7,661 nt of DNA from Tardiphaga sp. (GTDB taxonomy: Bacteria > Pseudomonadota > Alphaproteobacteria > Rhizobiales > Xanthobacteraceae), in the NCBI GenBank assembly GCA_028290325.1, contig JAQGJY010000189.1:1-7661 (forward strand), in the 5' to 3' direction. Shown here piece after piece: positions 1 through 4,476 of the stretch. The notes below the pieces were generated by a model. It saw nothing but the letters and a program-made list of their open reading frames with translations. It did no database searches and was not told the DNA's origin. A program made the translations under genes and the position numbers. The stretch's first letter is position 1. Each line of letters begins with the position of its first letter.

Positions 1-1
1 C

Positions 2-202
2 GGCACTCCGCAGGACGTGATCGCCAGTCTGCACAAGGCGGCGGTTGAGGCCATCAAGGACCCGCATGTGACCTCGAAATTGTCGAGCCAGGGCGCCATG
101 CTTGTCGGCAATACACCTGACGAATTCCGCGCCTTCATCGCAAGCGAAACCACGCGATGGGCGAGCGTCATCCGCGATGCGGGCGTGCCGACGGAAAAAT
201 GA
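2..202 (+). CDS. Bug/TctC-family tripartite tricarboxylate transporter substrate-binding protein (3' end only)
   Basis: Only the last 66 residues are present; the reading frame is open from base 2 and the N-terminus lies outside the window. The segment starts with GTPQDVIASL and ends in TRWASVIRDAGV, with the TPDEFRAFI element between. This is the normal C-terminal layout of Bug proteins: a GTP.(E/D)(V/I) loop, a helix with K-A-DP, a TPDEF element and a final RWxxVIxxAG helix. It aligns well with the C-terminus of the complete Bug protein encoded at 704-1678, so the two are paralogues or at least the same family. Bug proteins are periplasmic and bind carboxylates or other small molecules for TctAB-type transporters or for signalling. 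The ligand cannot be inferred from this tail. A minus-strand tRNA follows 25 bases downstream. Confidence 0.85.
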   Translation, partial: GTPQDVIASLHKAAVEAIKDPHVTSKLSSQGAMLVGNTPDEFRAFIASETTRWASVIRDAGVPTEK

Positions 203-227
203 TGCGTCAGCAGTCGGGGGAAACGAC

Positions 228-303
228 TGGTGGGCCCGGCAGGACTCGAACCTGCAACCAGACCGTTATGAGCGGCCGGCTCTAACCATTGAGCTACAGG
301 CCC
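228..303 (-). tRNA. tRNA-Ile2 with CAU anticodon (would often be labelled tRNA-Met)
   Basis: The reverse complement folds into a full 76-nt cloverleaf: acceptor GGGCCTG/CGGGCCC, D stem GCTC/GAGC, anticodon stem GGCCG/CGGTC around loop CTCATAA, T stem GCAGG/CCTGC with loop TTCGAGT, discriminator A and an encoded CCA. The anticodon is CAU. The acceptor carries C4-G69 and C5-G68, which are known positive determinants for TilS, the enzyme that converts C34 to lysidine so that the tRNA reads AUA as isoleucine. The D arm (AATGGTTA loop) and the overall form resemble bacterial tRNA-Ile2 rather than elongator Met tRNA, and it lacks initiator-tRNA features. Presence of the tRNA is near certain; the Ile2 identity is inferred. 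Confidence 0.95.
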
Positions 304-336
304 GCGGCGCGCGGGAGGCGGCCGGAGGTAACGCAT

Positions 337-365
337 CTCTTAGCGTGGTGGCGGCAAGGCGGCAA
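337..365 (-). promoter_or_regulatory. Candidate promoter of the tRNA
   Basis: Reading the minus strand, TTGCCG (365-360) and TAAGAG (342-337) are separated by 17 bases. They place transcription start near 330, about 27 bases before the tRNA 5' end. The -10 box is a weak match (3 of 6), so this is tentative. Confidence 0.3.
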
Positions 366-438
366 TCGTCGGCTGCGTTACGACGGGAGCGTCGGTGGCC
401 GTGGACACCGGACGAGGCGCCGGCGCTCGCGCCAACGC

Positions 439-463
439 GGAACTTTGCCGGAGCGGCGACGTT
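439..463 (+). promoter_or_regulatory. EcfG-type general stress response promoter
   Basis: GGAAC at 439-443 and CGTT at 460-463 are separated by exactly 16 bases. This is the consensus GGAAC-N16/17-CGTT recognised by the alphaproteobacterial extracytoplasmic sigma factor EcfG (general stress response). It lies 31 bases upstream of the ATG of the DUF1328 gene, so the predicted leader is about 25 bases long and carries the AAGGGA ribosome-binding site. Confidence 0.75.
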
Positions 464-494
464 GCAGGGCATCGTTTTCAAGGGAAATCACGTC

Positions 495-707
495 ATGTTC
501 AAATGGGCCGTCATCTGTCTCGTCATTTCGCTGATCGCCGGCGGCCTCGGCCTCACCAACATTTCGGCCGTCGCGAAGAAGGTCGCGATCATTCTGTTCG
601 CGCTGTTTCTGCTTGGTTTCCTCGCGCTACTGGGCTTCGCCTATGTCGTCGGTTCAGCGATCGCGCAAGTCGATGTGGTGCCAGCCCTCGTCGCCGTGAG
701 CGTCTAA
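495..707 (+). CDS. DUF1328 / UPF0391 (YtjA-like) small inner-membrane protein
   Basis: A 70-residue hydrophobic protein starting MFKWAVICLV, which matches the M-(L/F)-K-W-A start of the DUF1328/UPF0391 family. There are two predicted membrane helices, about residues 4-20 and 30-53, joined by a short loop (TNISAVAKK). Family members have no established biochemical role and are often stress-induced. The start at ATG 495 is supported by AAGGGA at 480-485 with a 9-base spacer; a longer in-frame opening upstream runs through the tRNA and is not credible. The perfect EcfG box at 439-463 implies control by the general stress response. The C-terminus extends about 15 residues past the usual end of the family (tail QVDVVPALVAVSV), and its TAA stop overlaps the TAG of the convergent Bug gene in the string CTAA (704-707). 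The family call is firm; the function is unknown. Confidence 0.88.
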   Translation: MFKWAVICLVISLIAGGLGLTNISAVAKKVAIILFALFLLGFLALLGFAYVVGSAIAQVDVVPALVAVSV

Positions 708-1678
708 TCGACCGAGACGCCGGCAAACTCGACCACCTTGCGCCACTTCTCGGTCTCGGCGGTGATGAGCTTGCCGAATTCGTCGGGCGTCATCGGCTTC
801 GGCAGGCCGCCGACTTCGCCGAGGCGCGCGATCAGCTTCGGATCCTTCAGTGCGAGATCGACCGCCTTGTTGAGCGTGGCGACGATCTCGGGCGGCGTGC
901 CCCTCGGCGCGGAGATGCCATAGAAGCCGACGGACTCGAAGCCCGGCACCGTTTCGGCGATGGCGGGCACGTCCATGACGCCGGGCCAGCGTTGCGGCGA
1001 GGTCACGCCAAGCGCGCGCACCGTGCCGCCGCGCGCCTGCTCCAGCGCGGAGGGCAGGTTGTCGAAGATCAGTTGCACCTTGTCCGAGATGATATCCGGG
1101 AATGCGATCGCCGAGCCACGATACGGCACGTGCTGCATATCGCACTTCGTCAGCGCCTTGAACAACTCGGCCGACATGTGCACGGAGGTGCCGTTGCCTG
1201 ACGACGCGTAGGAGATCTTGCCGGGATTGGCCTTGCAGTAATCGATAAACTCCTGGACGGTTTTCACCGGCATCGCGTTTGAAATCACCATCATGTTGGT
1301 GAGCTGCATGATGCTGGCGACCGGCGCGGTGTCGCGGATGAAATCATAAGGCAGCTTTTTGTAAAGTGACGCGCTGATCGCATTGTTCGGTGCGACGAAC
1401 AGCAACGTATAGCCATCGGGAGGCGCATTGATCGCGGCGGCGGCGGCGATGTTGCCGCCGGAGCCGGCGCGGTTCTCGACGATGAATTGCTGGCCGAAAT
1501 GATCCGACAGCCATTGGCTCATGATCCGCGCGACGATATCGACCGGCCCGCCCGCCGCGAAGCCGATCAGCCAGCGCACCGGTTTGCTCGGATAATCCGC
1601 GGCGGCGGTCGGCGAAACGCCCGCCAGCCATAGGACACAGACCGCCGATGTGAGAGCCGCGCGCCAACAAGCGATCAT
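704..1678 (-). CDS. Bug/TctC-family tripartite tricarboxylate transporter substrate-binding protein
   Basis: A 324-residue exported binding protein, the usual length for the family. Residues 1-27 are a Sec signal peptide (Arg6, hydrophobic core, cleavage likely after TAAA). The mature part begins DYPSKPVRWLIGF and contains the family hallmarks: the AAGGPVDIVAR binding loop (41-51), VENRAGSGGNI (68-77), PPDGYTLLF (86-94), LPYDFIRDTAPV (109-120), VPYRGSA (184-190) and the C-terminal TPDEFGKLI/KWRKVVEFAG elements. Start ATG at 1678-1676 is preceded by GGAG with a 6-base gap and immediately gives the signal peptide, so longer in-frame extensions are rejected. Bug proteins deliver carboxylates or other metabolites to TctA/TctB permeases, but no permease gene is nearby. 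The gene is divergent from the TAXI gene and tail-to-tail with the DUF1328 gene. The ligand is unknown. Confidence 0.93.
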   Translation of the reverse strand: MIACWRAALTSAVCVLWLAGVSPTAAADYPSKPVRWLIGFAAGGPVDIVARIMSQWLSDHFGQQFIVENRAGSGGNIAAAAAINAPPDGYTLLFVAPNNAISASLYKKLPYDFIRDTAPVASIMQLTNMMVISNAMPVKTVQEFIDYCKANPGKISYASSGNGTSVHMSAELFKALTKCDMQHVPYRGSAIAFPDIISDKVQLIFDNLPSALEQARGGTVRALGVTSPQRWPGVMDVPAIAETVPGFESVGFYGISAPRGTPPEIVATLNKAVDLALKDPKLIARLGEVGGLPKPMTPDEFGKLITAETEKWRKVVEFAGVSVD

Positions 1679-1713
1679 GATCGTCTCCACGCGTGGGCTC
1701 CGCGCCCCTGCCG

Positions 1714-1770
1714 CGCAGGCTGTCACAGAAACGACGGTTTGCCTACGCGTGATGACGATGCCAGCCTGCG
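1714..1770. repeat. Inverted repeat in the divergent intergenic region
   Basis: CGCAGGCTG (1714-1722) and CAGCCTGCG (1762-1770) are perfect 9-bp inverted copies 39 bases apart, between two divergently transcribed binding-protein genes. The same region holds ACGCGTG twice (1689-1695 and 1745-1751), the first copy inside the palindrome CCACGCGTGG (1687-1696). The site could be an operator shared by both genes, but no regulator is encoded in the window. Confidence 0.4.
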
Positions 1771-1791
1771 GAGGGCGACGGAGGAATGAGC

Positions 1792-2766
1792 ATGAGCATG
1801 ACGCGCATCGGCTGGACGATCGGACTTGCGATCGTGGCAATGGTGATGCCGCGGGCCGCCGCGCACGCCCAACACCAGCCGCAAGCGTTGACGCTGACGC
1901 TGGGCACCGCGACGCCGGGTGGCGGCTTTCCGGTCTATGGCCAAGCCTTCGCGGAGGTGATGCACGACACCGATCCGACGCTGACGATTGCGTTGCGGGG
2001 CACCAAAGGCAGCGCTGAGAACATACCATTGCTGGAAAGCGGCGCGCTCGATATCGCGCTGGTCGCCGGCGAGCCGGCTTACGAGGCCTTCGTCGGCATT
2101 GGACGCCCGGCGACGACCCTGAAAATCATCACCGCGATGTATTCCAATCCCGGGCTGTTCGTGGTGCGCGCCGATAGTCCGTATCGCAGCATCGCCGATC
2201 TCAAGGGCCAGCCGGTCGCGTTCGGCGCGAAGGGCTCCGGCCTGGTGATCCTGTCGCGCTACATGCTCGATGGATTGGGCCTCGCGCAGGACACGGATTT
2301 CGGCGCGGTCTATCTCGATCGCGCCGGCGATGGGCCGGCCATGCTGGCGGATGGCCGCGTCGCCGCGCTGTGGGGCGCGGGCGTCGGTTGGCCTGGTTTC
2401 CAGGCGGCGGGGCAGGCGCCCGGGGGCGCGCGCTTCATCGCGCCGCTGGCGGGAGAGATCGCCCGCATTCGCGCCAAGCATGCGTTCCTGAAGCCGATGA
2501 CGGTGCCGGCCGGCAGCTATCCCGGCCAGAGCGCCGCGATCGAGTCCGTCGGCTCGTGGAGTTTCATTCTGGCGCGGGCGGATTTGCCGGATGATGTCGC
2601 CTATCGTCTGGCGCGCACGCTGCATCGTGCCGAGGCCGCTTTCGGCGCGCGGTTGGCGCAGGCGCGCGAGACCACGGCCGCGAACACCGCTGCGGCGGCC
2701 TTGAGCGTCGATCGCATTCATCCCGGGGTGCAACGCTACCTGCGCGAAATCAACGTCTTGAAGTAA
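1792..2766 (+). CDS. TAXI-family TRAP transporter solute-binding protein
   Basis: About 324 residues. Residues 1-26 form a signal peptide ending AHA before Gln27. The mature protein shows TAXI-family traits: TLTLGTATPGGGFPVYGQAF (34-53), the GTKGSAENIPLLESGALDIAL stretch (70-90), a Y-NPGLFVVRADSP strand (117-130), SIADLKGQPVAFGAKGSG (133-150), and the closing HPGVQRYLREI (310-320). TAXI proteins are periplasmic receptors, usually paired with a fused DctQM permease and often reported for glutamate, glutamine or dicarboxylates; no permease is adjacent here. Three in-frame ATGs lie at 1786, 1792 and 1798. GGAGG at 1780-1784 is 7 bases from 1792, which I prefer; GGAGGG at 1770-1775 is 10 bases from 1786 and keeps that start possible. 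The gene is divergent from the Bug gene. Confidence 0.9.
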   Translation: MSMTRIGWTIGLAIVAMVMPRAAAHAQHQPQALTLTLGTATPGGGFPVYGQAFAEVMHDTDPTLTIALRGTKGSAENIPLLESGALDIALVAGEPAYEAFVGIGRPATTLKIITAMYSNPGLFVVRADSPYRSIADLKGQPVAFGAKGSGLVILSRYMLDGLGLAQDTDFGAVYLDRAGDGPAMLADGRVAALWGAGVGWPGFQAAGQAPGGARFIAPLAGEIARIRAKHAFLKPMTVPAGSYPGQSAAIESVGSWSFILARADLPDDVAYRLARTLHRAEAAFGARLAQARETTAANTAAAALSVDRIHPGVQRYLREINVLK

Positions 2767-2786
2767 GGCGCCTGGCGGTCAACGCA

Positions 2787-2800
2787 CGCTGGCGCCAGCG
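2787..2800. repeat. 14-bp perfect palindrome over the expected -35 region of the 6S RNA gene
   Basis: The bases at 2787-2800 read CGCTGGCGCCAGCG on both strands. The palindrome lies 20 bases after the TAXI stop and covers the place where the -35 box of the 6S promoter should be (18 bases before TATATT). It could be an operator or the stem of a weak hairpin at the end of the TAXI transcript; there is no T run behind it. Confidence 0.45.
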
Positions 2801-2818
2801 GCCGATCGCGCCTATATT
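2789..2818 (+). promoter_or_regulatory. Candidate 6S RNA promoter
   Basis: TATATT at 2813-2818 is a good -10 box, and transcription would start 6-7 bases later at about 2825, exactly where the closing stem of the 6S RNA begins. The -35 is weak: CTGGCG at 2789-2794 with an 18-base spacer matches 3 of 6. Confidence 0.55.
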
Positions 2819-2824
2819 GCGAGA

Positions 2825-2986
2825 GCGAGGCTGCGTCGCACGTCAGGAGCCATAATATCCCCGGGGCCTTATCGATCTCAACGGGAACTGTCCCTGGCCG
2901 GGTCCGTGGATCCGGTCACATGGTGCCCACCTACTTTCGTAGGTGCTCCGGGATCGAGTGCTCCAACGGCTTTCGCGGCTTCGCAC
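2825..2986 (+). ncRNA. ssrS: 6S RNA
   Basis: About 160 nt that fold into a long rod with bulges. The closing stem pairs 2825-2835 with 2974-2984 (11 of 11 pairs including G-U). Going inward, AGCC 2848-2851 can pair with GGCT 2968-2971, GGGGC 2863-2867 with GCTCC 2960-2964, and 2872-2879 with 2950-2957 (8 pairs); the inner part carries hairpins 2895-2904/2909-2918 and CACCTAC 2928-2934/GTAGGTG 2939-2945. The open tract between the outer stems is the expected central bubble that mimics an open promoter and binds sigma-70 RNA polymerase, serving as template for product RNAs. A T5 run (2987-2991) follows the closing stem. The gene sits directly upstream of fau, the classic 6S-ygfA synteny. No protein-coding signal is seen here. 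Identification rests on fold, size and context, not on a covariance search. Confidence 0.82.
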
Positions 2987-3015
2987 TTTTTCGCCCGCTT
3001 TCGCGGGTGACGACG

Positions 3016-3030
3016 GCTCTTTATAAGAGC
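3016..3030. repeat. Palindrome abutting the fau start codon
   Basis: GCTCTT (3016-3021) and AAGAGC (3025-3030) are perfect 6-bp inverted arms around TAT, ending two bases before the fau ATG. The palindrome contains both the only weak ribosome-binding sequence (AAGAG) and a -10-like TATAAG (3022-3027). Confidence 0.45.
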
Positions 3031-3032
3031 GA

Positions 3033-3620
3033 ATGACTTGGTTGTTTACCGACGCCGCTAAATCCGATCTCCGGGCGGCCGCCCTCGCCAGACGCGATGC
3101 GCTCGATGCAGCGCGGCGCGCGGCGGCCGGGCAAGCGATCGCGGCGCGCGGGCTGCCGGTATCCGTGCCCGACCAGGCGATCGTGTCGGGCTTCTGGCCG
3201 ATCCGCAGCGAGATCGATCCCCGACCCTTGATGAAGGCGCTGGCATGCCAAGGCGCGCGGCTGGCACTGCCGGTGATCGGCCCACGCGATGCGCCGCTGA
3301 CGTTCCGCGCCTGGACTGACGACGCGCCTCTGAAGCCGGGTCCGCTCGGCATCTCGCAACCACCGGCCGAGGCCGAGCAACTGTTTCCCGATATCGTGCT
3401 GGTCCCGCTGGCGGCGTTTGATCGCGCCGGTCACCGCATCGGCTACGGCGCGGGACTTTACGATCGCACGCTGGCGGATCTGCGCGCGCGCAAATCGGTG
3501 ATCGCGATCGGCGTCGCTTTCGCCGTACAGGAAATCGCCTACGTGCCGGCCACGGCCCACGACGCGCGCCTGGATTTCATGCTAACCGACATTGAAACCA
3601 TCGATTTCCGGAGCCCGTAG
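3033..3620 (+). CDS. fau: 5-formyltetrahydrofolate cyclo-ligase
   Basis: A 195-residue cytosolic enzyme (EC 6.3.3.2, also called MTHFS or YgfA) that uses ATP to convert 5-formyltetrahydrofolate to 5,10-methenyltetrahydrofolate, returning folinic acid to the one-carbon pool. Visible family elements are an N-terminal basic helix with LRAAALARRDAL (13-24), FWPIRSEIDPRPLM (54-67), GPLGISQPP (103-111), VPLAAFDRAGHRIGYG (124-139) leading into the nucleotide-binding GAGLYDR (139-145), and the C-terminal AHDARLDFMLTDIE (175-188). Length is typical. ATG 3033 directly precedes the conserved start; only a weak AAGAG lies upstream, inside a palindrome. The gene lies about 45 bases behind the 6S RNA end and is probably co-expressed with it, as known for the ssrS-ygfA pair. 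The ymdB-type gene follows after one base, so the two genes form an operon. Confidence 0.95.
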   Translation: MTWLFTDAAKSDLRAAALARRDALDAARRAAAGQAIAARGLPVSVPDQAIVSGFWPIRSEIDPRPLMKALACQGARLALPVIGPRDAPLTFRAWTDDAPLKPGPLGISQPPAEAEQLFPDIVLVPLAAFDRAGHRIGYGAGLYDRTLADLRARKSVIAIGVAFAVQEIAYVPATAHDARLDFMLTDIETIDFRSP

Positions 3621-3621
3621 C

Positions 3622-4476
3622 TTGCGTATTCTGTTCATTGGCGACGTCGTCGGCAAAACCGGCCGCACCGCAATCCTCGATCGTCTGCCCGGCCTGGTCA
3701 CGTCGTGGAAGCTCGATCTCGTGATCGTCAATGGCGAGAACGCGGCTGGCGGCTTCGGCATTACCGAGTCGATTTATAACGACTTCATCGAAGCCGGCGC
3801 GGATGCCGTCACGCTCGGCAATCACGCCTGGAATCAGAAAGAGGCGCTGGTTTTTATCGAGCGTGCGCCACGTCTCGTCCGCCCGCTGAACTTTCCGCGC
3901 TACACGCCGGGCAGGGGAGCGGCGATGGTCGAGACCAAAAATGGCGCCCGGGCGCTGGTCATCAATGCGATGGGCCGCGTTTTCATGGAGCCGCTCAACG
4001 ATCCGTTCAGCGCCATCGGCCGCGAACTCGACGCCTGTCCGTTGCGCGAGGCGGTCGATGCGATCGTGGTCGATTTTCACGGCGAGGCGTCGAGCGAGAA
4101 ACAGGGCATGGGCTATTTCTGCGACGGCCGCGTCAGTCTCGTCGTCGGCACCCATACGCATGTGCCGACGGCCGATCACCAGATTCTCAAAGGCGGCACG
4201 GCCTATATGACCGATGCCGGCATGACCGGCGACTATGATTCCGTGATCGGCATGCAGAAGGAAGAGCCGGTGCGGCGCTTCACGACCGGGATTCCGTCGG
4301 GGCGCTTCGAGCCGGCTTTCGGGCCGGCGACGCTGAGCGGCGTCGCCGTCGAAACCGACGATACCAGCGGGCTGGCGATCAGGATCGCGCCGGTGCGGCT
4401 CGGTGGCCGCCTCTCGCAGACGCAGCCGGATTTCTGGATCGACGACCGCGCGATGCCGCCTGCCTACAGCACGTAG
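3622..4476 (+). CDS. ymdB: YmdB/TIGR00282-family metallophosphoesterase (TTG start)
   Basis: A 284-residue metal-dependent phosphoesterase of the YmdB/DR1281 type; studied members hydrolyse 2',3'-cyclic nucleotides. Starting from TTG 3622, the metal and active-site residues fall at the numbers known for Bacillus subtilis YmdB: Asp8 (ILFIGDVVG), Glu39-Asn40 (NGENAAGGFG), Asn67-His68 (GNHAWNQKE), then His153 (DFHGEASSEK), His178 and His180 (GTHTHVPTADH). This numbering and GGAG at 3610-3613 (8-base spacer) support the TTG start. An upstream ATG at 3592 would add ten unrelated residues and overlap fau. All catalytic positions look intact. The gene is one base from the fau stop, so it belongs to the 6S-fau unit, and its last 13 bases overlap the convergent chemoreceptor gene. 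The physiological substrate in this organism is not known. Confidence 0.92.
   Translation: MRILFIGDVVGKTGRTAILDRLPGLVTSWKLDLVIVNGENAAGGFGITESIYNDFIEAGADAVTLGNHAWNQKEALVFIERAPRLVRPLNFPRYTPGRGAAMVETKNGARALVINAMGRVFMEPLNDPFSAIGRELDACPLREAVDAIVVDFHGEASSEKQGMGYFCDGRVSLVVGTHTHVPTADHQILKGGTAYMTDAGMTGDYDSVIGMQKEEPVRRFTTGIPSGRFEPAFGPATLSGVAVETDDTSGLAIRIAPVRLGGRLSQTQPDFWIDDRAMPPAYST

Noticed and set aside
195..229. Hairpin CAGTCG/CGACTG (211-216/224-229) followed on the minus strand by TTTTT, a possible tRNA terminator
   Set aside because: The T run is 11 bases from the stem and the stem uses bases of the encoded CCA end, so it is a poor intrinsic terminator.
102..494. Long upstream extension of the DUF1328 frame, starting inside the first Bug gene
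   Set aside because: It would translate through the tRNA region and the EcfG promoter, and has no family resemblance before residue MFKWAV.
1723..2733. 336-codon open frame antisense to the TAXI gene
   Set aside because: Arg/Ala/Gly-rich composition typical of the antisense shadow of a GC-rich gene; the TAXI frame on the other strand has clear family motifs.
2884..2908. A second EcfG-like match (GGAAC-N16-CGTG)
   Set aside because: It lies within the folded 6S RNA, has an imperfect -10 and no suitable start downstream.
2994..3007. CCCGC-TTTC-GCGGG hairpin before fau as a terminator of the 6S RNA
   Set aside because: It is followed by TGACGACGG, not by T residues; the T5 run at 2987-2991 behind the 6S closing stem is a better end signal.
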